Notes: generated from the sequence alone by a model not told the origin. Positions 7,452-17,319 are shown, counted from the stretch's first letter. The stretch: 64,000 bases of DNA from Bacillota bacterium (GCA_023386265.1 JAEWKA010000008.1:248001-312000); one strand, 5' to 3'. A program made the numbers and translations.

Positions 7452-9038
7452 TCAGTCTGTATTTATCTCCCAATCCTCTATTCCGTTGAACACATTATCT
7501 TTAGTCGGTTTCATGCCCGAAACCACACCCCTATGCGTAATGACCTGACTTTTTTCAAAGCAAATCGGAACTATGGGCGCGGTGTCGGTGATGTATTTGA
7601 ACATCAGATCCGCAGCCTTCTGTCGTCCTTCCTCGGGGCAGACCATGTAGTCGCTCACATACTGTTCGAGCACGGAGTCCGAAAACAGTCCGTAGTTGAG
7701 GCTTCCTCCCTCAAATAGGAGACTTCTGACAGAAAAGTCATTTGTCAGCCTGACCTCGGCATAATACATATCAAAGTCGCCCGCCGCGAGTGCTGCCGTA
7801 TACTCGGTCCATGACAGCAGCCGCAAATCGACTGTGATGCCCAAGTTGGTAAGATTTTCTGCGATTGACTGGGCCGACTGCACCTTGGCGGGACTGTCGC
7901 TACATACTATGAAATTAATGCTTATCTCGACGGGTATCCCCGTTACCATCTGCTCTCTTTTGCCGTCGTCGTCGTAATCCTGCACTTCGGCAGCGTCAAA
8001 GGCGGCCTCGCTCTTTTTGACCGAATATGAAATAATGTCCGAATACGCGTCGTTATACAAAGCACAGGTCGGATTCATCAGCAAAGTCGCGACCGATGCA
8101 GCTCCCTCCAGATAGTCTGTCACTATATGTTCCCTGTCGATAACATAAGTCATCGCTTTGCGGCAGTTCGAATTAGAAAAAAACCGACTTGAGCTGTTGA
8201 AGCCAAGATAATGCATATTCGTGGTCGGACAGCTGCGAATCTCATTCGCCGAACCATAGCCTAAGCTGTATACACCCGTGGGGTCGTTCGTAACCAAGTC
8301 GATCTCGGAGTTTTCAAACGCGGTTATAACATCCTCAGTCTCCTTGATTTCCTCGAGGTAAATCGTATCGACGGGAAGTTTCGAGTAGTTTCTGTAATCC
8401 GGAAACGACGAAAGCTTCGTATACTGCTCGTCCGGCATGTATGGGCCCGTTCCCAGGGGGGCATAGTCCTCAACCGTACCGTTTTTAATAACGGGAATAT
8501 CGAGCAGGGCAGGGAACTGCATATCGGGATAATTAAGAGTCACAATGAAAAGGCTCTCATCCATTGCGCTCACGCCGAAAATACATTGAAACCTCGTCTT
8601 AAACTGCGGACTGCGCATTGCGCGCTGTAGCGAATAGGACGCATCCGTCGCTGTGAGGGTCGTCCCGTCCCAGAATTTTACGGAGGTATCAACATAAAAA
8701 TACCAGCTCATTCCGTCGTCGCTCTGAAAGCTTTTCACCAGATTCGGTGCAGCGGCAAAGTTTTCGTCGAGCGAAAACAGCGTGTCGTACATTGCCTGAG
8801 TGCAGATGATGTTCGAGGCGTTTGTGGTTGTAAAGGGATTAAAGCTATATTCCTTATTGCAGTTAAGCGAAAAAACGTTGTCCGCTTTGTAATAGTCCGT
8901 TTTTTCGGTCTGCGTGCCGGAAACTTCGGGTAATGGCTCTTCGCCGCTCGTTCCGCTCATCCCGCAGCCTGAAAAAACTCCTGCAAAAAGGGATAATACG
9001 AGGCACGAAAGAATTATTTCTCTGATTTTCTTTGCCAT
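7452..9038 (-). CDS. Family-5 (peptide/nickel type) ABC transporter solute-binding lipoprotein
   Basis: This 528-residue exported lipoprotein has a signal peptide ending in LFAGVFSGC, the lipobox Cys being about residue 25. The body matches SBP family 5: FWDGTTLTATDASYSLQRAM near residue 130, GTGPYM, and the C-terminal YAEVRLTNDF region. Such proteins deliver oligopeptides or other ligands to an ABC permease. No permease or ATPase gene is adjacent, so it is an orphan binding protein. RBS is AAAGGA. The ligand cannot be predicted. Confidence 0.9.
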   Translation of the reverse strand: MAKKIREIILSCLVLSLFAGVFSGCGMSGTSGEEPLPEVSGTQTEKTDYYKADNVFSLNCNKEYSFNPFTTTNASNIICTQAMYDTLFSLDENFAAAPNLVKSFQSDDGMSWYFYVDTSVKFWDGTTLTATDASYSLQRAMRSPQFKTRFQCIFGVSAMDESLFIVTLNYPDMQFPALLDIPVIKNGTVEDYAPLGTGPYMPDEQYTKLSSFPDYRNYSKLPVDTIYLEEIKETEDVITAFENSEIDLVTNDPTGVYSLGYGSANEIRSCPTTNMHYLGFNSSSRFFSNSNCRKAMTYVIDREHIVTDYLEGAASVATLLMNPTCALYNDAYSDIISYSVKKSEAAFDAAEVQDYDDDGKREQMVTGIPVEISINFIVCSDSPAKVQSAQSIAENLTNLGITVDLRLLSWTEYTAALAAGDFDMYYAEVRLTNDFSVRSLLFEGGSLNYGLFSDSVLEQYVSDYMVCPEEGRQKAADLMFKYITDTAPIVPICFEKSQVITHRGVVSGMKPTKDNVFNGIEDWEINTD

Positions 9039-9062
9039 AAAGCTATCCTTTCGTTTTCCCGC

Positions 9063-9878
9063 TCAGGGAATGGCAATGACTGCCGCCTGCGAGCCTCTTT
9101 CTCCCTTGGTCTTTCTATGCGACCAATATTTATCGCTGTTGCACGAGGTGCATTCGTCGCTGACCGATATGTTCTCGCTTTTAAGCCCCAGTTGAAGTAG
9201 CCTTCTCCTGTCGGCTTCCTTGAGGTCGACCATGAACTTCCCCGTATCACCGACGGCAAAAAACACATCCTCACAATCGCCCCCAAGGAGCTTTTCAATA
9301 GCTTCGGGGACGTCAGTACCCGTCTCATAGCAGCACATCTCAATGCCGGGCCCGATAGCTGCCCTTATATTCTCCGCTGTTGCGCCGATCTCCGTCATCT
9401 TCGAAACAGCGACGCCCAGTATGTCTTTAGCGGTGCTTCTCCAGCCGCAATGTATTGCCCCCGCAACTCCCGCATCGGGGTCGCAAAGCAAAACAGGCAC
9501 GCAGTCCGCTGTGAAGCAGAAGAGCGGCAGATTCTTAACATTCGTCACTATCCCGTCCGCTTCGTAGAGGAATGGCGAAAAAAGCTCCCGCCTGTCGGCT
9601 TCCGTGACGATACGGACAACATTTTCATGCACCTGCTTAGTAAAGCAGGGCTTTTGTTCGGGAAGTCCTAGCGCTCCAAACACCCTGCGGTAGTTTTCGC
9701 GAACATTTTCCTCGCTGTCGCCTCGGTTTTCGCCAAGGTTGAGGCTGTCGAGAAGCCCTGTGCTTACGCCGCCCCACCTTGTAGTAAAGCAGTGCGGGAA
9801 GGGTATTGTCGGAGCAGTCATAAATACGAGCCCTTGGTAGCTCATTTCCGAAAAAGGCTTAGAAAATTCCAATGTCAT
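9063..9878 (-). CDS. pgeF: YfiH/PgeF-family multicopper-like purine nucleoside phosphorylase
   Basis: This 271-residue protein belongs to the YfiH (DUF152, former 'laccase domain') family. Visible motifs are CFTADCVPVLLCDP with the metal-site Cys, GAIHCGWRSTAKDI (His-Cys-Gly-Trp signature) and a C-terminal SVSDECTSCNSDKYWSHR. Characterised members act on adenosine and inosine as purine nucleoside phosphorylase/deaminase; a peptidoglycan-editing role has also been reported for the family. The start nearly touches the stop of secA, so translation may be coupled. Confidence 0.9.
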   Translation of the reverse strand: MTLEFSKPFSEMSYQGLVFMTAPTIPFPHCFTTRWGGVSTGLLDSLNLGENRGDSEENVRENYRRVFGALGLPEQKPCFTKQVHENVVRIVTEADRRELFSPFLYEADGIVTNVKNLPLFCFTADCVPVLLCDPDAGVAGAIHCGWRSTAKDILGVAVSKMTEIGATAENIRAAIGPGIEMCCYETGTDVPEAIEKLLGGDCEDVFFAVGDTGKFMVDLKEADRRRLLQLGLKSENISVSDECTSCNSDKYWSHRKTKGERGSQAAVIAIP

Positions 9879-9879
9879 T

Positions 9880-12660
9880 TCACTCGTTCCTGCCGCAGCA
9901 TTCCTTATATTTCAGGCGTCTTGAGCCGTCCTCTTTCATCTTCCCGCAGGGGCAGGGGTCGTTGCGTCCGGGCTTTGCGGCGGCCTTAACCGGCTGCTTT
10001 TTGACGGTATCGTCTCCGCCGATGTTGCTGATTGCTCCCTTCGCGACGCTCTTGCGTTCAATGGGCTGTTCCTTCTTAATCTGAACAGTGAAGATGCGGC
10101 GGACTACCTCGGTTCTGATACCGTTAATCATCTCTTCAAACATATCATAGCCCTCGCGCTTATAGGCGTCGACAGGCTTGTCGTTTCCGTAGGCGCGCAG
10201 ACCTATGCCTCGGCGAAGTTCCTGCATTGCTTCAAGGTGGTCCATCCAGTATTCATCGACGACGCGCAGCATTATTACGCGCTCGAGCTCGCGCATGAGC
10301 GGGGTTCCGTTGGGCATAAGCCCGAATTCCGCCTCGCGCGCCTCGTAGACCGTCGTAGCCTTCTCAAGCAGCCTATCCGTAAGCTCGTGCGGTGTAATCT
10401 TATCGAGTTCCTTCAGTGTCAGTGTTATCTCGCCTTTGCGCAGGAACACCGCTTCGAAGGGCATGACGGTATTTTCAAACTGCGCCACATCCTCGAAATA
10501 ATCGCGTCCCTCCATGCCGGAATTGACCGTTCCCCTAATGTAGTCCTCGATCATAGTGTGGATAAAGGACTTCACATCTTCACCGTCGAGCACCTTGCGC
10601 CGCTGATCGTAAATCGTATTGCGCTGTACGTTCATAACATCGTCGTATTCAAGAACGCTCTTGCGGCTTTGGAAGTTGCGGCTTTCAACAGTCTTCTGAG
10701 CATTTTCGATGGCGTTCGAAAGTATCTTGTAATCGAGCGGCGTATCCTCGTCGACGCCCATTCGCTCCATCATGCCAAGCACTCGCTCGGATCCGAAAAG
10801 ACGCATGAGGTCATCAGTCATCGAAAGATAGAAACGGCTTTCGCCGGGGTCGCCCTGACGTCCGGAACGTCCGCGTAGCTGGTTATCGATACGGCGGGAG
10901 TCGTGACGCTCCGTGCCGACTATGAACAGTCCGCCCACTTCGCGAACCTTGTCCGCCTCTGTGACGATCTCCGCTTTGTGGAATTCGAGTCTCTCAGCGA
11001 ACATTTTTCTCGCTGCTATAACGTTCTCATCCTCAGTTTCGGCATAGCCTGTAGCCTCACCAATGAGCTCATCGCCGAAGCCGTGCTTTCGAAGGTCGTG
11101 CTTCGCCATATACTCCGCGTTTCCGCCGAGCATGATATCAGTTCCGCGTCCTGCCATGTTAGTCGCAATCGTGACCGCGCCGAACATACCTGCCTGCGCG
11201 ATAATCTCAGCTTCCTTCTCATGGTTCTTAGCGTTCAAGACGTTATGCTGAATTCCTGTTTTTTTAAGAAGGGACGAGACGATTTCGCTCCTCTCAATCG
11301 AGACAGTACCGACAAGGACGGGCTGTCCCTTCTTGTGGCACTCGACAATCTGTTCGATAATAGCCTTATATTTTCCGTTCTCATTCTTAAAAACCGCGTC
11401 GGAATTGTCGATTCTTGCAAGGGGTTTATTCGTCGGTATCTCGATTATATCGAGATTATAGATTGAAATGAACTCCTCCTGCTCAGTTATTGCTGTTCCG
11501 GTCATACCCGAGAGCTTTTTGAAGAGTCTGAAATAGTTCTGGAACGTAATCGTCGCGAGAGTCTTGCTCTCTTCCGCGACCTTTACATGCTCTTTCGCCT
11601 CGATTGCCTGATGCAGTCCCTCCGAGTAGCGTCTTCCCAGCATTATGCGTCCGGTAAACTCGTCGACGATAAGGACTTCTCCGTCCTTGACTACGTAGTC
11701 GATGTCGCGCTTCATAATACCGTGTGCCTTGATTGCCTGATTTAAATGGTGCGACAGTGTGGAGTTTTCAAGGTCGGAGAGGTTTTCAATGCCGAAGGCA
11801 TCCTCCGCCCTTTTAACGCCGCGCGCCGTAAGGGTCACGTTTCTCGCCTTTTCATCGACGACGTAATCCGCGTCAAGATCAACAGCCTCTTCGCTCTTTT
11901 CGTCAACGCTTGAGTAAACTATCGGCTTTAGGCGGGAAACAAAGCTGTCCACCTGACCATAAAGGTCTGTGCTTTTATCGCCCATTCCCGAAATAATGAG
12001 CGGAGTTCTGGCCTCATCTATGAGGATTGAGTCGACTTCGTCAACGATTGCGAAGTGGTGACCTCTCTGGACCATGTTGCTCTTATAAAGCGCCATATTG
12101 TCACGCAGATAATCAAAGCCCATCTCGTTGTTCGTACCGTAAGTAATGTCCGCATTATATGCCGCCTGGCGCTCTTCGTTATTAAGCCCGTGGACGATAA
12201 GTCCGACACTTAGACCGAGAAAACGGTAAATCTTGCCCATCCATTCGCTGTCGCGTCTGGCCAGATAGTCGTTCACCGTTACGATGTGTACGCCCTTGCC
12301 CTCAAGAGCGTTGAGATAGGCGGGAAGCGTTGCGACAAGCGTCTTGCCTTCGCCGGTCTTCATCTCGGCTATACGTCCCTGATGCAGGACTATGCCGCCG
12401 ATGAGCTGCACCCTGAAGGGATACAGGCCTATGACTCTTTTGGAAGCCTCCCGAACGGTCGCAAATGCTTCTGGCAGTATATCGTCCAGAGTCTCGCCCT
12501 TTTCAAGGCGCGCTTTAAATTCATCGGTCTTCTCGCGGAGCTGTGTGTCCGACAGTTTGCCGTAATTTTCTGCCATAGCCTCAATTTTGTCTGCTATCGG
12601 TTTTATTTTTTTCAGTTCCCTTCCACTGTGGGACCCGAATATGCTTTCTAAAATACTCAT
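9880..12660 (-). CDS. secA: Preprotein translocase ATPase SecA
   Basis: SecA drives post-translational export through SecYEG. The 926-residue protein has Walker A (EMKTGEGKTLVATL near residue 100), DEVDSILIDEARTPLIISG, the NMAGRGTDIMLGGN motif, and HESRRIDNQLRGR-like text (here RHDSRRIDNQLRGRSGRQGD). The C-terminal zinc finger is unusual: CPCG and ECC are separated by about seven extra residues (KMKEDGSRRLKYK) compared with the common CPCGSGKKYKxCC. A candidate extended -10 (TGCTACAAT on the minus strand near 12740) precedes it. Confidence 0.98.
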   Translation of the reverse strand: MSILESIFGSHSGRELKKIKPIADKIEAMAENYGKLSDTQLREKTDEFKARLEKGETLDDILPEAFATVREASKRVIGLYPFRVQLIGGIVLHQGRIAEMKTGEGKTLVATLPAYLNALEGKGVHIVTVNDYLARRDSEWMGKIYRFLGLSVGLIVHGLNNEERQAAYNADITYGTNNEMGFDYLRDNMALYKSNMVQRGHHFAIVDEVDSILIDEARTPLIISGMGDKSTDLYGQVDSFVSRLKPIVYSSVDEKSEEAVDLDADYVVDEKARNVTLTARGVKRAEDAFGIENLSDLENSTLSHHLNQAIKAHGIMKRDIDYVVKDGEVLIVDEFTGRIMLGRRYSEGLHQAIEAKEHVKVAEESKTLATITFQNYFRLFKKLSGMTGTAITEQEEFISIYNLDIIEIPTNKPLARIDNSDAVFKNENGKYKAIIEQIVECHKKGQPVLVGTVSIERSEIVSSLLKKTGIQHNVLNAKNHEKEAEIIAQAGMFGAVTIATNMAGRGTDIMLGGNAEYMAKHDLRKHGFGDELIGEATGYAETEDENVIAARKMFAERLEFHKAEIVTEADKVREVGGLFIVGTERHDSRRIDNQLRGRSGRQGDPGESRFYLSMTDDLMRLFGSERVLGMMERMGVDEDTPLDYKILSNAIENAQKTVESRNFQSRKSVLEYDDVMNVQRNTIYDQRRKVLDGEDVKSFIHTMIEDYIRGTVNSGMEGRDYFEDVAQFENTVMPFEAVFLRKGEITLTLKELDKITPHELTDRLLEKATTVYEAREAEFGLMPNGTPLMRELERVIMLRVVDEYWMDHLEAMQELRRGIGLRAYGNDKPVDAYKREGYDMFEEMINGIRTEVVRRIFTVQIKKEQPIERKSVAKGAISNIGGDDTVKKQPVKAAAKPGRNDPCPCGKMKEDGSRRLKYKECCGRNE

Positions 12661-12961
12661 TGGCTATAAGCCTTCCTTTAATGCTTTCTTGGTATTGGGT
12701 TCAATTCTTCTCACCATAAACATACCTAACTATGGATTGTAGCATACAATTATGAATAAAAAAAGAGTAAAAATCCTGCCGTTTTCACGTTTTCTCTTTT
12801 TGTCTCTTTAAATATCGACAAACTGTTTGAAGAATATGCCATTCTGCGTTATAATGTAAAATAATGATTTGCTTTGCTCATAGATAAAAAAGCCGCAATC
12901 TGTATTCTTTCTACCTCCGCTATAACAACGAAGGGAGCGGGTATAACCCGCAGATTACGTT
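12661..12961. other. Divergent intergenic region secA / MFS
   Basis: This 301-base AT-rich spacer separates divergent secA and the MFS gene. It contains a plus-strand promoter at 12827-12855, a likely minus-strand -10 for secA, and a short hairpin (GCGGGTATAACCCGC) near 12937-12951 just before the MFS start. No ORF with a plausible ribosome binding site was found. Confidence 0.6.
12827..12855 (+). promoter_or_regulatory. Predicted sigma-A promoter of MFS gene
   Basis: TTGAAG (12827-12832) and TATAAT (12850-12855) are spaced 17 bases and point toward the MFS gene, leaving a leader of about 100 bases. Confidence 0.6.
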
Positions 12962-14194
12962 ATGGATAAAACCCGCCTATGGACAAAAAACTTCACAATT
13001 ATAACGCTTGGAAGCGCAGTATCCATACTCGGCAACTCCGTCAGCGCATTTGCGATGGGGCTTTTTACGCTGGATAAAACGGGTTCCGTCTTTCTTTATG
13101 CCCTGTTTCTGGCAGCCAACAATTTGCCTAAAATAATTCTCCCGCTCATGGTGGGACCACTACTCGACAAGCGCTCAAGAAGGAAAATCGTATATACTCT
13201 CGATTTTCTCTCAGCAGGACTCTTCATTGTGATGTTTGCTGTAACGCAAAGCGGTTTTTTCAGCTACCCGCTCTTCCTCGCCCTCAGCATATTAATAGGC
13301 TGTATAGACAGCGTTTACATTGTTGCATATGACAGCTTTTTCCCGATGCTCGTGACCGAGGGCAACTTCTCAAAGGCATATTCTATATCGAGTCTGCTTT
13401 ATCCCATTGCCTTTATGATGACACCTGTCGCGGCTTTCATTTATAAAAGGATCGGCTTGCCTCCGCTGTTTCTTTTCAACGCCGTTTCCTTCCTTATCGC
13501 CGCGATTTTTGAAACGAGAATAAAGATCGACGAGGTACATATACAAAACAGTGGGGGAGAAACTTTTTCCTTTCGCGTATTTAAAGAGGAGTTCCGAAAA
13601 GGTCTACTCTATATCAAGGGCGAAAAGGGCCTCATGGTCATCACCGTGTATTTCTTTATAAACACTATGACCAGCATGGGAATGGATACATTGTGGATAC
13701 CCTATTTCAAGTCAGCGCCCGCTCTGGGCATTATGGCCTATTCCTACGCCACCTCGATAAACGTGGCGGGGCGGCTTGTGGGCGGTGGTGTGCAATACCA
13801 AATAAAATATCCCGCTAAGAAAAAATTTGTAATTGCAATGTCGGTTTATGTCGTCTCGTGTTTCTTCAATAGTGCTGTTCTATATCTGCCCTTTGCCCTG
13901 ATGCTAGTATTGTTCTTTGTGGACGGTTTTCTGTCCGTGACATCTTTCAATATACGCCTTTCAACCACTCAGAGCTATATTCCCGAAGAATATAGAGGTC
14001 GCTTTAACGGTGTTTTCCAGATGGCCTGCAACACAGGCATTATAGTCGGCCAACTTATCGCGGGAGCTCTTGCGGAGCGCTTTGATTGCCGCCTCATAAT
14101 CATCGGACTTATGGCTGTGAATCTCATCGCGACCTACGCCATCATGTACCGCAGGCGCCGTGATGTCGCTCCCATATATAACCGCGACGTATAA
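12962..14194 (+). CDS. Major facilitator superfamily transporter
   Basis: This 410-residue membrane protein has about 12 hydrophobic segments. The N-terminus (LWTKNFTIITLGSAVSILGN) and the loop DKRSRRKIVYTLDFLSAGLF (MFS motif A-like) place it with the MFS_3/MefA-like putative drug exporters. YIPEEYRGRFNGVFQM is the matching second-half motif. A second ATG at 12978 is a possible start. It stands alone, followed by the iorAB genes after 164 bases. Substrate is unknown. Confidence 0.88.
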   Translation: MDKTRLWTKNFTIITLGSAVSILGNSVSAFAMGLFTLDKTGSVFLYALFLAANNLPKIILPLMVGPLLDKRSRRKIVYTLDFLSAGLFIVMFAVTQSGFFSYPLFLALSILIGCIDSVYIVAYDSFFPMLVTEGNFSKAYSISSLLYPIAFMMTPVAAFIYKRIGLPPLFLFNAVSFLIAAIFETRIKIDEVHIQNSGGETFSFRVFKEEFRKGLLYIKGEKGLMVITVYFFINTMTSMGMDTLWIPYFKSAPALGIMAYSYATSINVAGRLVGGGVQYQIKYPAKKKFVIAMSVYVVSCFFNSAVLYLPFALMLVLFFVDGFLSVTSFNIRLSTTQSYIPEEYRGRFNGVFQMACNTGIIVGQLIAGALAERFDCRLIIIGLMAVNLIATYAIMYRRRRDVAPIYNRDV

Positions 14195-14358
14195 AAAAGA
14201 AAAATGTCGGCGCAGAATGGTCAAAGTTCCCTTTCCGGAACAGCTGTTCCGCGCCGTCTTGGTATAGTATTACTCTTGACGCGCCTTCGATTTTAGCGTA
14301 TTATTAAAATCACCTTCGCGATTTAAAGCATTATCCTGAAAGGAATGGTCCTACATAT

Positions 14359-16098
14359 ATGAAAACGCTTCTCTTGGGTAACGAAGCCGCTGCCCGCGGA
14401 CTTTTTGAGGCAGGCTGCCGTTTCGTTTCCGCTTATCCCGGCACCCCCTCGACAGAGATTGCCGAAACCGTGGCAAAATACGATGAAATTTATGCCGAAT
14501 GGGCTCCCAACGAAAAGGTAGCGGCAGAAGCCGCAATCGGAGCTTCCATCGGTGGTGCGCGCTCTTTCTGCGCGATGAAGCACGTCGGCTTGAATGTCGC
14601 TGCCGACCCTCTCTTCACTGTTTCCTATACAGGTATAAACGGCGGACTTGTCATCGCAGTCGCAGACGATCAGGGTATGCACTCCTCCCAGAACGAACAG
14701 GATTCCCGCCACTACGCAATCGCGGCGAAGCTCCCAATGCTCGAACCTTCTGACAGTACCGAATGCCTTGAATATATGAAGCTCGCCTTCGAGCTTTCGG
14801 AGGAATACGACGCACCGGTCCTCTTCCGCACCTGCACAAGGGTCGCGCATTCACAGAGTATAGTCGAGCTGTCGCCCCGCGTCGAGCATGAGCTGAAACC
14901 CTATGAGAAGACTCCGTCGAAATATGTCATGATGCCGGGCAACGCGGTTAAGCGCCACCCGATTGTCGAGGAGCGTACGCAGAAACTCATTAATTACGCC
15001 GAAACGAGCAGTATAAATCGCATCGAGATGGGCGACACCTCTGTCGGCTATGTAACCGCCGGTATCTGCTATCAGTACCTGCGCGAGTGTCTCCCAAATG
15101 CAAGTGTTCTTAAACTCGGAATGGTCAATCCCCTGCCCCTTGAGCTTATAAAAGAATTCGCATCGAAGGTTGATAAGCTTATCGTCGTCGAGGAGCTCGA
15201 CCCCGTTATTGAAACGCATCTGCGCTCTAACGGCATAAAGGTCGACGGCGGCAAGAACCTCTTTGGTCTCTGCGGCGAGCTCAGCCAGAACAAAATCAGA
15301 AAAGCGCTCGGCATAAGCACAGCGTCTTACATAGACTTCGGCGAAACAGTCCCGCCCCGTCCGCCCACGCTCTGCCCCGGCTGCCCGCACAGAGGGCTGT
15401 TCTATACACTCAGCAAAATGGGTCTCATGGTTTCGGGCGATATCGGCTGCTACACTCTTGGCTCCCTGCCTCCGCTTACGGCCATGGATACAACAATTTG
15501 CATGGGCGCCTCGATTTCCGGTCTGCACGGCTTCAACACCGTCCGCGGCGCGGAAAGCGCAAAGAAGTCCGTTGCCGTCATCGGCGACAGCACCTTCATG
15601 CACAGCGGCATCACGGGACTTGTCGATATAGTCTACAACAAGGGCATCTCAACTGTGCTCATACTTGATAACTCGATTACCGGCATGACCGGTCATCAAC
15701 AAAACCCTACGACCGGCAAGACTCTTAAGGGCGAGCCCGCTCCCGCAGTTTCGCTCGAAAAGCTCTGCGAAGCTATCGGTGTAAAGCGTGTGCGCGTCGT
15801 CGATCCCTATGCGCTCGAGGAACTTAAGGCTGCGGTCACGGAAGAGCTTAACGCGCTCGAACCCTCCGTCATCATCGCAAGACGTCCCTGTATCCTCCTC
15901 CCCGAGGTCAAAACCGCCCCCGCGCTCTATATCGATCAAGAAGCGTGCAAGGGCTGCCGTCAGTGCATGACAATCGGCTGCCCCTCAATCAGCTTTGCTG
16001 ATAAAAAGGCAACAATTGACCCCACGCTATGCGTCGGCTGCGAGCTCTGCACCCAGATGTGCAAATTCGGAGCCATCCTCAAGAAGGAGGGCAAATAA
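14359..16098 (+). CDS. iorA: Indolepyruvate:ferredoxin oxidoreductase alpha subunit
   Basis: IorA oxidatively decarboxylates aryl-pyruvates (from Trp, Phe, Tyr transamination) to aryl-acetyl-CoA with ferredoxin as acceptor. The 579-residue protein starts MKTLLLGNEAAARGLFEAGC, has PTLCPGCPHRGLFYTLSK near residue 340, the TPP-binding GDSTFMHSGITGLVD near 410, and two C-terminal [4Fe-4S] motifs, CKGCRQCMTIGCP and CVGCELCTQMCK. All cluster cysteines are present except the usual variation in the first set. iorB follows after one base, so they form an operon. Confidence 0.96.
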   Translation: MKTLLLGNEAAARGLFEAGCRFVSAYPGTPSTEIAETVAKYDEIYAEWAPNEKVAAEAAIGASIGGARSFCAMKHVGLNVAADPLFTVSYTGINGGLVIAVADDQGMHSSQNEQDSRHYAIAAKLPMLEPSDSTECLEYMKLAFELSEEYDAPVLFRTCTRVAHSQSIVELSPRVEHELKPYEKTPSKYVMMPGNAVKRHPIVEERTQKLINYAETSSINRIEMGDTSVGYVTAGICYQYLRECLPNASVLKLGMVNPLPLELIKEFASKVDKLIVVEELDPVIETHLRSNGIKVDGGKNLFGLCGELSQNKIRKALGISTASYIDFGETVPPRPPTLCPGCPHRGLFYTLSKMGLMVSGDIGCYTLGSLPPLTAMDTTICMGASISGLHGFNTVRGAESAKKSVAVIGDSTFMHSGITGLVDIVYNKGISTVLILDNSITGMTGHQQNPTTGKTLKGEPAPAVSLEKLCEAIGVKRVRVVDPYALEELKAAVTEELNALEPSVIIARRPCILLPEVKTAPALYIDQEACKGCRQCMTIGCPSISFADKKATIDPTLCVGCELCTQMCKFGAILKKEGK

Positions 16099-16099
16099 C

Positions 16100-16690
16100 A
16101 TGAGTGAAACAAAAGGTATTATGATTGTCGGCGTCGGCGGACAGGGCACTCTGCTAGCCTCCCGAATCCTTGGCAACGTCCTCATCGATCAGGGCTTTGA
16201 CGTTAAAATGTCCGAGGTTCACGGTATGTCCCAGCGCGGCGGCAGCGTCGTCACCTATGTAAAATTCGGTGAAAAGGTCTATTCCCCGCTCGTCGATCAG
16301 GGTGAGGCGGATTATATTCTCGCTTTCGAGCGACTTGAAGCCGCACGTTGGATTTCCTATCTGAAGGACGGCTGCACTCTCATCGTAAACGACCGCAGGA
16401 TAAGCCCGATGCCCGTCATCACGGGCGCTATGCCCTATCCCGATGAAATCGTCGAAAAGCTCCGCGCAAAGGGCTCGAAGATAATCGCAACTGACGCTCT
16501 CTCGCTCGCGAATGAAGCCGGAAACGCAAAATCCGTCAATGTCGTTATGATTGGCATACTCTCCGCTCTTGCAGAATTTTCCGAGGATGTCTGGCAAAAG
16601 GCAATTGTCGAATGCGTCAAACCAAAATTCCTTGAGCTCAACCAAAAGGCCTTCTCGCTGGGCCGTGAATACGCACTAAAAAGCCTTTGA
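16100..16690 (+). CDS. iorB: Indolepyruvate:ferredoxin oxidoreductase beta subunit
   Basis: IorB is the gamma-type catalytic partner of IorA. The 196-residue product has MIVGVGGQGTLLASRILG and SEVHGMSQRGGSVVTYVKFG, hallmark motifs of pyruvate/ketoisovalerate oxidoreductase gamma domains. ATG at 16100 is preceded by AAGGAGG at 16084-16090; a longer in-frame extension upstream overlaps iorA and has no ribosome binding site. A strong hairpin follows at 16717-16748. Confidence 0.96.
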   Translation: MSETKGIMIVGVGGQGTLLASRILGNVLIDQGFDVKMSEVHGMSQRGGSVVTYVKFGEKVYSPLVDQGEADYILAFERLEAARWISYLKDGCTLIVNDRRISPMPVITGAMPYPDEIVEKLRAKGSKIIATDALSLANEAGNAKSVNVVMIGILSALAEFSEDVWQKAIVECVKPKFLELNQKAFSLGREYALKSL

Positions 16691-16716
16691 ACCATTACGA
16701 TCGCAACTAATAGTTT

Positions 16717-16748
16717 GAAGACGCCGCTTAAAAAACAGCGGCGTCTTC
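16717..16748 (+). terminator. Hairpin after iorB
   Basis: An 11-bp perfect stem (GAAGACGCCGC/GCGGCGTCTTC, 10-base loop) lies 27 bases after the iorB stop. It lacks a clean T tract, so termination may be partial and the Smr-like gene may receive read-through. Confidence 0.5.
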
Positions 16749-16781
16749 CCTTGTAAAACAGTCCGTCCGAAAGGAATTGCC

Positions 16782-17129
16782 ATGCCCGGAAAACTTCAGG
16801 AAGTCAATATTAAGGAAGATATGCCGACGGTCTCGAACGCAATAAAGCGCGTTACCTTCCACATCAGCCGCAGCAAGGCGCTCGGTTATACCGCAGTCAA
16901 AATCATTCACGGCTACGGCTCCTCTGGAAAAGGCGGTGGGATACGCACAGAGACCCGCGCTTATCTCCAGCGCCAGAAAAATGCGCGTGTCATAAAAGAT
17001 TTTATACCCGGAGAGCAATTTTCGATTTTTAACGATGCGACCAGAAATGCTTTTGCCGTCTGCGACGATTTAAGGCGCGACAGCGATCTCGAGCGCTCGA
17101 ACAACGGGATAACAATAGTCGTCCTCTAA
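16782..17129 (+). CDS. Small Smr-like domain protein
   Basis: This 115-residue protein resembles a stand-alone Smr domain: an N-terminal strand/helix part followed by AVKIIHGYGSSGKGGGIRTE, matching the family's HGxG and glycine-rich GxxR motif, then a helix ending in the RQKNARVIKDF segment. Smr domains are nucleases or nucleic-acid binders in MutS2 and related proteins. An AAAGGA at 16770-16775 sets the start. It lies between iorB and the tRNA cluster. A direct function is not assignable. Confidence 0.7.
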   Translation: MPGKLQEVNIKEDMPTVSNAIKRVTFHISRSKALGYTAVKIIHGYGSSGKGGGIRTETRAYLQRQKNARVIKDFIPGEQFSIFNDATRNAFAVCDDLRRDSDLERSNNGITIVVL

Positions 17130-17195
17130 TCTGAGTATCATTTCGAAAACGGCATAAACAATGTATGCGAACGTGGGAAAACCGCTATAAAGATA

Positions 17196-17224
17196 TTGAC
17201 AACAGTATTATAAGATGTTATTAT
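17196..17224 (+). promoter_or_regulatory. Predicted promoter of the tRNA cluster
   Basis: TTGACA (17196-17201) and TATTAT (17219-17224) with a 17-base spacer lie 21 bases before tRNA-Gly, a typical stable-RNA arrangement. Confidence 0.75.
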
Positions 17225-17245
17225 TCTATGGCTGAACTCAAATTT

Positions 17246-17319
17246 GCGGGCGTAGTTCAATGGTAGAACACCAGCCTTCCAAGCTGGATACGTGGGTTCG
17301 ATTCCCATCGCCCGCTCCA
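17246..17319 (+). tRNA. tRNA-Gly (TCC)
   Basis: The acceptor stem GCGGGCG/CGCCCGC pairs fully, the anticodon loop is CTTCCAA (anticodon TCC), the T loop is TTCGATT, and CCA is encoded at 17317-17319. First tRNA of a five-gene cluster. Confidence 0.96.

Noticed and set aside
14851..15603. 250-codon ORF on the minus strand opposite iorA
   Set aside because: Fully antisense to iorA with no ribosome binding site or recognisable domain.
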